From: Lachnospiraceae bacterium
GTDB taxonomy: Bacteria > Bacillota > Clostridia > Lachnospirales > Lachnospiraceae
Reading direction: 5' to 3'
Length of the DNA stretch: 64,000 bases
Assembly (NCBI GenBank): GCA_902381685.1
Contig: LR698958.1
Location: forward strand, 1,427,672 to 1,491,671
A program made the position numbers and the translations under genes. The notes beneath the pieces are model-generated. The model was not told the DNA's origin and made no database searches. It saw nothing but the letters and a program-made list of their open reading frames with translations. Below, piece by piece: positions 45,833-54,182 of the stretch (its first letter is position 1; every line of letters starts with the position of its first letter).

Positions 45833-45869
45833 TTTCACCTTGATTTTTTGTCTTTTTTTGGCATATTAA

Positions 45870-45903
45870 AAAAGGTCGGAAACTTTTTCGTTTCCAACCT
45901 TTT
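45870..45903 (-). terminator. Terminator of the flavodoxin-kinase-regulator operon
   Basis: A 14-base stem with one mismatch (45870-45883 with 45890-45903) follows the response regulator stop codon on the minus strand, with a six-T run overlapping the foot of the stem (45868-45873). It separates the regulator from the adhesin gene. Confidence 0.82.
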
Positions 45904-45910
45904 GCCTGTT

Positions 45911-46708
45911 TTATTTTATTTTTTCTTCCAACTCTATCGCGGTCTCCTCCGCCCAGGAATACTCCCACAGATACTGCCCGACATATTGTTTTTCCCTCAT
46001 GGTATCCGTTCTTCCCTCTAAGACCGCATAATAGTCACAATCCACTTTTTCATAATGAATGTTGCAAGAACCCCTGTTATTGACAAACACATCTTCCACC
46101 TCATACACCTGAAAAAGTTTTTTCAGATACATAACCGCTTTCCGATATAAGGTTTTCACTCGCTCGTCGTACAGTCTTTCTCCCCACAGTTTGTCAATTA
46201 CCTCTTCCATTGTGACATTTCCGCCCCTGTGATCTGCGCAAAGCGCCAGCAATTCTTTCGCCTTTGCGTTAGCGAAATAGACAACCTGTTCATCGATAAA
46301 GACGTCAAATCGTCCAAACATTCTGAAATACACTCTCTTCTTCTGTCGTTTTGAAAAATAGTACGAACGTCTCAGAACATCTCGGATTTCTTCCTGATTA
46401 TAAGGCTTTAAAACATAATAGTCTGCCCTAAGGCGAAGCGCCTCTCTTGCATATTCCTCGTATCCCGTCACAAATACAAGAACAAGGTCGGGATACAATT
46501 CCCGCAGTTCTTTCCCAAATGCCAAACCGTTCATCTCCGGCATTTCAATATCGGTAAACACAACTTCTACCGGGTGCTCTTTCAGATATTCGTATGCCTC
46601 CAGCGGGTTTGTAAATGTCGCTGCAATTTCTACTCCTTTAAGGCCCTCACATTCCATTTCAAATTGTTTAATCTGTAACCATTCATCATCAACAATCACG
46701 ATCTTCAA
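45911..46708 (-). CDS. Response regulator with SARP-like DNA-binding domain
   Basis: The 265-residue protein has a receiver domain (1-115) with the acidic pair DDE at the start, phospho-acceptor Asp53 in VVFTDIEMPEMNG and the conserved Lys in YYVLKPYN. The output half begins FRMFGRFDVFIDEQVVYF, continues AKAKELLALCADHRGG and EVIDKLWGER, and ends in helices. That is the winged-helix plus BTAD arrangement of SARP/Arpula-type regulators rather than LytTR. The start codon is a TTG at 46708 overlapping the kinase stop by four bases. The only purine-rich sequence upstream is a G9 tract ending 10 bases before the TTG. It is paired with the kinase encoded upstream and is likely to control surface genes nearby. 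Confidence 0.88.
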   Translation of the reverse strand: MKIVIVDDEWLQIKQFEMECEGLKGVEIAATFTNPLEAYEYLKEHPVEVVFTDIEMPEMNGLAFGKELRELYPDLVLVFVTGYEEYAREALRLRADYYVLKPYNQEEIRDVLRRSYYFSKRQKKRVYFRMFGRFDVFIDEQVVYFANAKAKELLALCADHRGGNVTMEEVIDKLWGERLYDERVKTLYRKAVMYLKKLFQVYEVEDVFVNNRGSCNIHYEKVDCDYYAVLEGRTDTMREKQYVGQYLWEYSWAEETAIELEEKIK

Positions 46709-48495
46709 TTTGCTCGCACCCCCCCCCGAAAAATTTTAGGAAATGTCAAAGTTACCTTCGTTCCTTTGCCATTTTCTGACCACAATTCACACTTTGCCCG
46801 TGATATTTTTTCAAGACGAAATTGAATATTTCTTAATCCCACAGAGCCTTTTTTTCTCTTTTCCTTCAAATCAAATCCCACGCCGTTATCTTCTACCTCC
46901 ACAATATAATTTTCTCCCCGCTTATAACTTCGAATCCACACACAGCCGCCACCCGATTTTTTTCGGATTCCGTGTTTAATCGCATTTTCAACAAGCGCCT
47001 GTACACTTAAAGGCGGAATATAAAAGTTTTCTTCCTGTATATCAAACTGAACTTCCAATTGATTCTGAAATCGTACTTTTTCAATATTAACATAAGATTT
47101 TACATGACGCAGTTCTTCTGAAAGTAAAATATTTTGCTGATTTCCAATGGCATCAATATTCCCCCTAAGATAATTTGAAAAATCGTATACCATCTTGTAG
47201 GCTTCATCGGGGGATATTTTAATTAAGGCACGTATGGAACCGAGTGTATTGTATATAAAATGAGGCTGAATCTGACTCATCATCAGTTGTATTTCACTAT
47301 CCTGCAATTGTTTACTCAACTTCCTATTGAGCTGTGCCGTGCCATAAATCTCCAAAATATAGTACCCGAACAGATATACCGTATAAATCAGCACCGTCCC
47401 TCTGATACATACGCCAAACGTATGCCATTTCTTGGAATAAAAATGTCCCCATTCTACCATTCCCGCAAGGAGAATCAAAATCATGCAAATAAATTCTCCC
47501 TTATTATATCCTTCTTCTTTTGCCAAAATCTTTTTTCCATAAATCCAGCAGGCATATATAAAAGACAGAATCAATGTCATCAGCATATAATTCGATGTTT
47601 CTACCAAATCTTTTATTCCTGTTATCTGTAAAATCAGACACCCAAAAGCACTTACAATGCTAAGATAAAATGCTGTTCTTGTAATTTTCTGACTTTCCCC
47701 CTCCACTCTCTGTTCCAGATAACTCAAGAAGAACACATTGCAAAACAGGGCAGACAGCATTGTAATAAAATGTCTCGGTTCTGCACCTACGCTTTTATAT
47801 ACCATCTGCGACACACCCGAAAGCCACAGGGAAACAAGAATAAACAAAATCCCCAGCGTTTCTTCCCGCCTGTATCCTCTGAATTTTCTCAAAAAAATAG
47901 AGATAAGCAACATAATGATGCCCATACTCCCAATGAACAGACTCGTAAAAAATGCAGGAAATTTCCATTCACGTATTCCATAATATAAACTGTTATAAGA
48001 GCCATAATAAATCGAATCCATTTTCCCCTGAAACCGTTTATACGGAGAAGATATTTCAATGCGAATATGCTTTCCCGAACTGTCCTGCGGTAATCGGATA
48101 AAATTCCATGTACTCGGTATCATATCGCCCGCTAATTTTCTTTCCGGATATTCATAAATCATTTCTTCGTCCAAAAATACTTTCACTTTCTGCTGCTGTG
48201 AATAAAATGCTACTGCAGCATTTCTATAAGCGATTTCGGGAAGTGTATTTTCCACAACAAACGTTCCGTGATTCACTTTATCAATGACAGTCGGAAGTTC
48301 CGGTTTAATTTTTTCTCCATTTTCTTCATAATACCAACCGTCCATTTTTCCGATTCTCTTATCCGGTCTGACTATTCCCACTGTATTCGGCATAAGAAGA
48401 AACGTCACATACATCACCACAAGGATACCGGCAGTGAACTCCGTTATTATCGCCTTTAATCTGTTACTTCCTGCTAGTTTCTTAATAAATTTCAT
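46705..48495 (-). CDS. LytS/YesM-type sensor histidine kinase with 7TM-DISM-like sensor
   Basis: The 596-residue protein has an N-terminal membrane helix (about 18-36), an extracytoplasmic beta domain (about 40-190), about seven membrane helices (190-390), then a His_kinase domain. The phospho-accepting His412 lies in MMSQIQPHFIYNTLGSIRAL and the ATPase domain has SVQALVENAIKHGIRKKSGG (N box) and VEDNGVGFD (G1). The sensor architecture is that of 7TMR-DISM proteins, which often bind carbohydrate ligands. The last codons run through a tract of nine G, and the gene ends in TTGA shared with the response regulator start. It overlaps the upstream flavodoxin gene by 14 bases. Confidence 0.92.
   Translation of the reverse strand: MKFIKKLAGSNRLKAIITEFTAGILVVMYVTFLLMPNTVGIVRPDKRIGKMDGWYYEENGEKIKPELPTVIDKVNHGTFVVENTLPEIAYRNAAVAFYSQQQKVKVFLDEEMIYEYPERKLAGDMIPSTWNFIRLPQDSSGKHIRIEISSPYKRFQGKMDSIYYGSYNSLYYGIREWKFPAFFTSLFIGSMGIIMLLISIFLRKFRGYRREETLGILFILVSLWLSGVSQMVYKSVGAEPRHFITMLSALFCNVFFLSYLEQRVEGESQKITRTAFYLSIVSAFGCLILQITGIKDLVETSNYMLMTLILSFIYACWIYGKKILAKEEGYNKGEFICMILILLAGMVEWGHFYSKKWHTFGVCIRGTVLIYTVYLFGYYILEIYGTAQLNRKLSKQLQDSEIQLMMSQIQPHFIYNTLGSIRALIKISPDEAYKMVYDFSNYLRGNIDAIGNQQNILLSEELRHVKSYVNIEKVRFQNQLEVQFDIQEENFYIPPLSVQALVENAIKHGIRKKSGGGCVWIRSYKRGENYIVEVEDNGVGFDLKEKRKKGSVGLRNIQFRLEKISRAKCELWSENGKGTKVTLTFPKIFRGGVRAN
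46719..46727 (-). repeat. Homopolymeric G9 tract at the kinase-regulator junction
   Basis: Nine G on the coding strand lie in codons 590-593 of the kinase gene, 10 bases before the TTG start of the response regulator. Adding one G would join the two frames; losing one would give a slightly different kinase tail. It is also the only candidate Shine-Dalgarno-like sequence for the TTG. Confidence 0.8.
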
Positions 48496-49234
48496 TTTTC
48501 TTTCTCTTCCGACATACTTTCTTTAATTTATGGGACGCCAATTTTAATAAAACAGGACTTAACTTTCTTGCATGCCGCGGACAGACTGCCACGCATCTCA
48601 TACAGGAAATACACAGATTTTTATCCAACTTTATATACTCTCCCATGGAAATTGCTCCGGCAGGACATTCCTTTGCACATTTTCCACAGTGATTACACGT
48701 CCTCTTTATCTGTGGTTTTAACGGAATCTTCCCGTATGCACGATAAGGTTTCTTTCCCGGAACTTTGAATGGTTTCGGATTCTCTATTCTCTCCCTGATA
48801 AACTGCACATAGGAAAGCAGTTCTTCCCTGTCCTGTTTATCCGGTCTTCCCTTCGCAAACTGATGCATAATGGAATGTTCTGCAACGGCTGCCACTGCCA
48901 CGACCGGAAGAAATCCCGACTTTTTCGCCACTTCTTTTAATTCAAGCAGTGTGTCATCATATTCCCGATTTCCGTAGACAACAAGCAGGATTGCTTTTGC
49001 ACCGTTTCCCTTTATTCTCGCAATTCTTTCCGCAGCCTCTTTAGGTACTCTCCCACCATAAGACGGTACGGCAAGCATACAGACATCGTCTTTCTGCAGA
49101 CAGATTTTAGAAAATTCTCTGTTTCTATCCAGCAAATCTATTTTCTCTGCCGACTCATCAAGTCCTTTTATAAGAATATCGGCAACCTTCTCCGTTCCTC
49201 CGGTCGCGCTAAATATAATTTTCTTCAAATCCAT
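48482..49234 (-). CDS. EFR1-type flavodoxin-ferredoxin fusion protein
   Basis: The 250-residue protein has an N-terminal flavodoxin-like domain (KIIFSATGGTEKVADILIKG at residues 4-23, PSYGGRVP, VVYGNREYDD) and two C-terminal 4Fe-4S motifs, CNHCGKCAKECPAG and CISCMRCVAVCP (about 185-225). This is the EFRRN/EFR1 arrangement (FMN domain plus two clusters) of unknown electron partner. It is the first gene of the operon with the kinase and the response regulator, which is an unusual setting. GAGGAAAAG precedes the ATG. A promoter and a small inverted repeat lie just upstream. Confidence 0.88.
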   Translation of the reverse strand: MDLKKIIFSATGGTEKVADILIKGLDESAEKIDLLDRNREFSKICLQKDDVCMLAVPSYGGRVPKEAAERIARIKGNGAKAILLVVYGNREYDDTLLELKEVAKKSGFLPVVAVAAVAEHSIMHQFAKGRPDKQDREELLSYVQFIRERIENPKPFKVPGKKPYRAYGKIPLKPQIKRTCNHCGKCAKECPAGAISMGEYIKLDKNLCISCMRCVAVCPRHARKLSPVLLKLASHKLKKVCRKRKKNEIY

Positions 49235-49247
49235 TTCTTTTCCTCAC

Positions 49248-49268
49248 TGTTCATAACATTTTTGAACA
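49248..49268. promoter_or_regulatory. Inverted repeat at the transcription start of the flavodoxin-kinase operon
   Basis: TGTTCA and TGAACA (49248-49253 and 49263-49268) are separated by nine bases and touch the downstream end of the -10 box. It could be an operator or a small leader hairpin. The binding protein is unknown. Confidence 0.4.
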
Positions 49269-49296
49269 TTATAACTCTCCCAAAATTTTTCTGCAA
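49268..49296 (-). promoter_or_regulatory. Promoter of the flavodoxin-kinase-regulator operon
   Basis: TTGCAG (49291-49296) and TATAAT (49268-49273) with a 17-base spacer on the minus strand, about 34 bases before the ATG. Confidence 0.7.
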
Positions 49297-49314
49297 TATG
49301 CTTGCAAAGAAATA

Positions 49315-49334
49315 GAGCATATTTTCATATGCTC
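49315..49334 (-). terminator. Terminator of the GH84 gene
   Basis: An 8-base-pair stem with loop TTTC or GAAA (49315-49322 with 49327-49334) lies 12 bases beyond the stop codon and is followed on the minus strand by TATTTCTTTGC. Confidence 0.6.
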
Positions 49335-49346
49335 CACTTCCTCATC

Positions 49347-52300
49347 TTATTTCCTTTTTGTCAATACAACCGCCAATCCTGATAACAGGAACAGTCCTCC
49401 GAATAAGAATATCGGCTCTGTATCCGCTGTCTTTGGCACATTCGGTTTCTTGTTTTCCGGTTTTTGCTCCGGTTTCGGTTTTGGTTCAGGTTTCGGCTCT
49501 GGCTTCGGTTCAGGTTTTGGCTCCGGTTCAGGTTCCGGCGCCGGTTTTGTTTCCAGACCGCTATACGCCTTTTCCACTTCACCTGTCATCTTATCCACAT
49601 CTTCCTGTGTAACCCCTTTATCGAACAATTTTCCTGCCTCCGCCAATACATTTTCCAGTTTCTGCACACTTTCCTCTGTATATAAATCTTTATCTACTTT
49701 TTGTGCCTGTGAAATTGCATTGTCAAATGCAGTTAAATTTAACCTGTTCACCTGTTCAATCGCCTTCTCCAAGTCAGTTTTCGCACTTTCCAAACTATCT
49801 CTTGTGCTTTCTGTATCAGCCAACACTTCTTTCGCTTTCTCCAATACAGGTTTTAATGCATCAATTGTTGACACATCATACAGACGATGATTTGACTCTG
49901 CATCGCTAATCATTTTTTCTGCTGTATCAATAAAATCCTGCAATGCTTTTCGCAGTTCTGTCAAATCTTCCTCTTTCGGTTCTCCCTTAACAACTGTCTG
50001 CACTGCTTCCACTTTTTTATCATTTATCAAAAGCGCTCCTGTAGGAAGTCCCCCTTTTAATGAAAGACTTACATCTTTTGCTTCATCAAAGCCTTCCGTA
50101 TTCCATTTTGGAAGTACCTGTACAGCAATCTCCTCACCTGTTGCTTTTGCCATTTTTACATTCACAATTTCCGGTAAATGTAAATCTTTTACAGTGGCTG
50201 CATTTTCCACCTTGACATCTTCAAATGTATCCGTAACTGCCAAATAGTTCAATGGAGTTGTCTTTCTGATTCCTTTTACGGTTAATTCCGTAATCGAAAC
50301 ACTTCCACCTACCGCCTGTGTATTTAACTTCTCTTTCGGGAAATACAGACGGATATATCTTGCCATAAGCGGATTTTCAAATGTCTTCTTATCTGAAATT
50401 CCTTCTTTATTTGCAGACTCTCTTATAATCGTCTCAAGTGTCACCCAGTTTTGCTTATCGTTTGAAACTTGAATCTGATACTCTGTCGGCCATACTTTCT
50501 TGTAGAAATCAATCTGAATTTCGTTCATCAATACAGGTTTTTCTCCCATATCCAATATGAGCCACTGGTCAGCAGGCTCTCCGTAACTCTTATCATTCAA
50601 CGCACCGCTGCTCCAACGTGTATTTTTGTCTCCATCTACGGAAAGGTTTCCCGTATAATTTGTTTCAGCGCCTGAACCCTTCACTCTCTCTACATCAGAT
50701 ACTTCCACTTTCTGATTTAATGCAAGATTTACCACTTCCTCACTGTCCGGCTCTGACGAGTCTATATAAATATTTTCCACTGCAACTCCGATATCATCAG
50801 AAGGATTTTCCCCATAAGTGAAAACCAGTTCATGCAATTCCACGTCTTTGCCCTGTTCAAAATCAAAACGGATTGTATGAATATTTCCGTCGATTCCACT
50901 AAAGTCCTGTTTGCCGGAAGTCAGTTTGCCAAGTTTCTGTTCTGTATTGTCCGCCTTAACTAATGTAACGTCCGCATTGCAAGGTGTTCCCTGGAATACT
51001 GTGAAACTGTCAAGATTTACATTGTCCGTCAATCTGTATTCCAACTTATCCCCTGCCTTTACATTCTGTACATGGAATAAAGTTGACAGGTTTTTATCGT
51101 CCAATGCTTTTACATCGCCTTTTGTGTTCGTCACTGCCGATTCAGGAGGAATAGAGTAGTTTGGCTTATCTCCCTTGTTCACTTCGATTTCATGAATCTT
51201 CAAGTAATATCCATATGCTTCTGTCACTTCCAGACGGATATATCGTCCCCGCTGTCCGTTCGCATTTGCGCTGTAACTTCTAAGCGGCGGGTCTACCTTT
51301 CCATTGTCATTGAAATCCGTAATCTTTGTAAAATTCTTATTGTCTGTTGAAATGGAGAGGGACGCCTTTTTAATTCTTGGATTTCCGTCCGATGTCCAGA
51401 ATGTGATATCACGAATTGGTTTTGTCTCACCCAAATCTACCGTAATATAATCTCCAACTTTTTGTGCACGGTTTGTCCATACAAACGTATCCTTGTTTCC
51501 GTCCACCATGTTATCCCATTTACCTTCTTTAATTTCATTGATATTCGTCTCTTTAAAACGAAGGTCATTTGGAAGATTTTCCACAACCATTGCCAAACGT
51601 TTCAGATTTACGTTTACTGCCGTGTTTCCTTTATTAATTAAACGGATATATTTTGCTTCCAAATGTTTTGTCTGGTTTCCTGCTTTCGCAGTCTGCCATG
51701 AATCACCATAAAGAGAATACTCTAATGTAAGTTTGTCCGTGTTTTCTACTTCCACAATGATAGAAGAAATCTCTGCAATCGCTTCTTTCTTCACACCGAT
51801 GTAATCACCTTTGTTCAGTGTTACGTTAGAAAGGTCTCTTACCCCAAATTCTTTCTCAGCGATTGTCAATGGTGTTTTTGCATATGCAGGCATATTTGTA
51901 TAAATACGGTCTGCTTTCTTTTCTGTATTGTCACTGCTCAGCCATTTGTCTAATTCTTTCTGCACATCTTTCATGCAGGCATTTACAAATGGTACCAATC
52001 TTTTATTTCCCGCTTTCGGTGTCACCCTGTCATTGCCCTGACCGAATTTATATGTGCGGCTGTTGTATGCATTCATCTCTTTTGATGCTTTTGAAAATTC
52101 CGTCCATACTTTTGACATATCAGGTGTTTTCGCAGAAAGTTCTGCCTCTGCCTGTAAAAGGGCTTCTCCGGCTTTTGCCACGTTGTCAAGCGCCTGAAGC
52201 CAGCCTTCTCCGTTTTCTGTTCCACCCGGATTAGACAATTCTTGTACTAGAGCCTCATTTGTACAGTTCTTTTGGAAATCTGCTATCGCAGACTGTATAT

Positions 52301-53957
52301 GTTTAAATTCTGCCAGCAATTCTTTTACTTCTTTTGCGTCTGCTTTAAACGTGTCATTTTCTGCAGCACTTTTCACTTTATCCAAAGTATCTTTTAAATA
52401 CAAAGATTCTTCAAAACCTTGCGGTACTCTTCCTGAATTTGGACAGTCTGACACATTTCTTGCAATCGTTAAGTACTCGTCATATACTTCCGGCTGCAAA
52501 TATTTAAAACACTGTTCCCAAACTTTCTCTACATTCTTAGAATAATTGTTTACATTCCAGAAATATGCGCCCAACTGAAATAGAGGTACTTTATCTGCCT
52601 CTGCAAAGAAAATTGGATTGGATACCGCACCTGCAAGTCCTGTAATGTTATCACGAATATAGTGTGTACTGCTTCCGAGGAAAATTCCTGATTTTGCATG
52701 CTCATTACACGGGTAATTTACCCAGAACACAGGGTCATGTCCCGTTTTTTCTTTTACATATTTAATTGTTGACTGTTCAAACGGAGAGTTTACGTCTTTC
52801 CCTGTCCAGAAAATAAGCACTTCCTCATTAAATTTTTTCATTGCCTCCAACTCTGCCGGTCTTGCCCATGCTTCATTGTAACCCTGCGGACAGAAAATAA
52901 TCGGCTTACAGTTTTTTGGCTTGATATATTCCTCCGTTAAATCATTGATTAATTTTACAACTATTTCATTTGAGCCTGAACCGAAGTCATCGTTCAAAAC
53001 ACAAAAACGGCGGACACCAATATTGTAAAGCTGGTCAAATTTCTTTTTCAGTTTCTCTTTACGTTCATTATAAGTAGCGTCCTCTTTTGTCACGCCTTTT
53101 AACACATTTGTCAAATGCACTGACCACGAGAACTCCGCCTTTGTCTCTGCCTGTAAATCAGCCAGTTCCTTAAACTGATTTATTTGCTCTGCCGGATATA
53201 ACTGATCCCACTTGTCCGTGTGGTATGGATCTGTTTTCGCTGCATATACATAGAGATTCATCTTTGCTTCTGGCGCAAATTTCATCAGACTTTTTCTCTG
53301 TTCATGTGTCCAATTTCCATAGAATCCTTCAATATATCCTCGCGCATCTATAGACGCATAATCCATAATCTCTACCGGATAAAATTTCTTTCCCGCAAAA
53401 GAAGAAAACATCATTTCCAAAGTAGATACGCCGTAAAATACGGCATCGCTGTCTTTTCCTAAAATAACGATATCCCCGTCCTTTGCATAGAGTGCGTATG
53501 CGTCCTCTTTCTCAAAATGTTTTGCATCTAAATTTTTATCTTTAAACCATTTATCTGCCTCATCATTTTTACCGTAGATACCTAAAATAATTTTGGACTC
53601 TTTCTTATCTGCCTTACTTTCTTTCGCTGTCCTATCATATTTTTTCAACACTTTTTCCAAATGCTTCTTCGTGGCATCGTCCACATCTGCACCAATTACA
53701 GTCTGCACTTCTTTATTTATCTCAAAAGACTGTTTCTCTTTTGGATATGTCACCTGCTGCGGAATTGGGTAAATCTGGTACTCTTCCCCGGTTGTCATTG
53801 CATCTCCCTTTTTCCATTCGGAAACCCACGGAGACTTTACTGCTTCGATACTTTCTTTTTCATTTCCCACTGCTTTTGCGGGTATAACCGCTGTAGAAAC
53901 CATAGCAACTGTAAGTATTGCGCTTACAAGACTTTGCCATATTTTCCTTTTTCGCAT
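49347..53957 (-). CDS. GH84 beta-N-acetylglucosaminidase, multidomain, cell-wall anchored
   Basis: The 1,536-residue protein has a signal peptide (1-30), a GH20b-like N-terminal domain (about 55-195) and a GH84 catalytic barrel (about 205-490). Barrel motifs are RGYIEGFYGNWTHEQR and the catalytic pair Asp323-Asp324 in CVLNDDFGSGSNE, as in clostridial NagJ/NagH. A helical domain, at least two F5/8-type (CBM32-like) modules (including DNKNFTKITDF and NLSVDGDKNTRWSSGA), and two FIVAR-type helical repeats follow. A Pro-Glu-Lys wall-spanning stretch and the sorting signal NVPKTADTEP end the protein. It should release terminal GlcNAc from mucin or host O-glycans outside the cell. It has its own promoter and terminator. 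Confidence 0.95.
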   Translation of the reverse strand: MRKRKIWQSLVSAILTVAMVSTAVIPAKAVGNEKESIEAVKSPWVSEWKKGDAMTTGEEYQIYPIPQQVTYPKEKQSFEINKEVQTVIGADVDDATKKHLEKVLKKYDRTAKESKADKKESKIILGIYGKNDEADKWFKDKNLDAKHFEKEDAYALYAKDGDIVILGKDSDAVFYGVSTLEMMFSSFAGKKFYPVEIMDYASIDARGYIEGFYGNWTHEQRKSLMKFAPEAKMNLYVYAAKTDPYHTDKWDQLYPAEQINQFKELADLQAETKAEFSWSVHLTNVLKGVTKEDATYNERKEKLKKKFDQLYNIGVRRFCVLNDDFGSGSNEIVVKLINDLTEEYIKPKNCKPIIFCPQGYNEAWARPAELEAMKKFNEEVLIFWTGKDVNSPFEQSTIKYVKEKTGHDPVFWVNYPCNEHAKSGIFLGSSTHYIRDNITGLAGAVSNPIFFAEADKVPLFQLGAYFWNVNNYSKNVEKVWEQCFKYLQPEVYDEYLTIARNVSDCPNSGRVPQGFEESLYLKDTLDKVKSAAENDTFKADAKEVKELLAEFKHIQSAIADFQKNCTNEALVQELSNPGGTENGEGWLQALDNVAKAGEALLQAEAELSAKTPDMSKVWTEFSKASKEMNAYNSRTYKFGQGNDRVTPKAGNKRLVPFVNACMKDVQKELDKWLSSDNTEKKADRIYTNMPAYAKTPLTIAEKEFGVRDLSNVTLNKGDYIGVKKEAIAEISSIIVEVENTDKLTLEYSLYGDSWQTAKAGNQTKHLEAKYIRLINKGNTAVNVNLKRLAMVVENLPNDLRFKETNINEIKEGKWDNMVDGNKDTFVWTNRAQKVGDYITVDLGETKPIRDITFWTSDGNPRIKKASLSISTDNKNFTKITDFNDNGKVDPPLRSYSANANGQRGRYIRLEVTEAYGYYLKIHEIEVNKGDKPNYSIPPESAVTNTKGDVKALDDKNLSTLFHVQNVKAGDKLEYRLTDNVNLDSFTVFQGTPCNADVTLVKADNTEQKLGKLTSGKQDFSGIDGNIHTIRFDFEQGKDVELHELVFTYGENPSDDIGVAVENIYIDSSEPDSEEVVNLALNQKVEVSDVERVKGSGAETNYTGNLSVDGDKNTRWSSGALNDKSYGEPADQWLILDMGEKPVLMNEIQIDFYKKVWPTEYQIQVSNDKQNWVTLETIIRESANKEGISDKKTFENPLMARYIRLYFPKEKLNTQAVGGSVSITELTVKGIRKTTPLNYLAVTDTFEDVKVENAATVKDLHLPEIVNVKMAKATGEEIAVQVLPKWNTEGFDEAKDVSLSLKGGLPTGALLINDKKVEAVQTVVKGEPKEEDLTELRKALQDFIDTAEKMISDAESNHRLYDVSTIDALKPVLEKAKEVLADTESTRDSLESAKTDLEKAIEQVNRLNLTAFDNAISQAQKVDKDLYTEESVQKLENVLAEAGKLFDKGVTQEDVDKMTGEVEKAYSGLETKPAPEPEPEPKPEPKPEPKPEPKPKPEQKPENKKPNVPKTADTEPIFLFGGLFLLSGLAVVLTKRK
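49460..49552 (-). repeat. Short tandem repeats coding the Pro-rich wall-spanning segment
   Basis: Six-base units based on GGTTTC/GGTTCA on the plus strand code repeated Pro-Glu-Pro-Lys. Such a tract may change length by slippage in multiples of six without breaking the frame. Confidence 0.6.
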
Positions 53958-53999
53958 TCTTTTCCCTCCTTCTATGCGTCGGCACTTATGAATATGTCT

Positions 54000-54027
54000 A
54001 TTATAACATATAAATCCGCTTTACCAA
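54000..54027 (-). promoter_or_regulatory. Promoter of the GH84 gene
   Basis: TTGGTA (54022-54027) and TATAAT (54000-54005) with a 16-base spacer on the minus strand, about 43 bases before the ATG. The remainder, 54028-54136, is AT-rich with nothing recognisable. Confidence 0.6.
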
Positions 54028-54136
54028 TTTATTTTTTGTGCATTTTAGTAGCATTTATTTGTATAATTATCTATGTATTTTACATTTTCACCATTTTGTC
54101 TTTTCTTTTATTACAGATAATCATTATATATGACAA

Positions 54137-54174
54137 AAAAACTACCAGATACATTGCTGTAAATGGTAGTTTTT
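54137..54174 (-). terminator. Terminator after prfA
   Basis: An 11-base-pair stem (54137-54147 with 54164-54174) follows the prfA stop codon by eight bases on the minus strand and is followed by a T-run. Confidence 0.85.
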
Positions 54175-54182
54175 CTTATAAT

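Noticed and set aside
46719..46727. C9/G9 run considered as a simple sequencing error breaking a natural fused gene
   Set aside because: With nine G both genes have proper ends and starts with a four-base overlap typical of two-component operons, so the sequence as given makes sense. Read data would be needed to exclude error.
49460..49552. Tandem short repeats considered as a CRISPR-like or intergenic repeat array
   Set aside because: They are inside the GH84 gene and code the Pro-Glu-Pro-Lys wall-spanning segment; there are no spacers.
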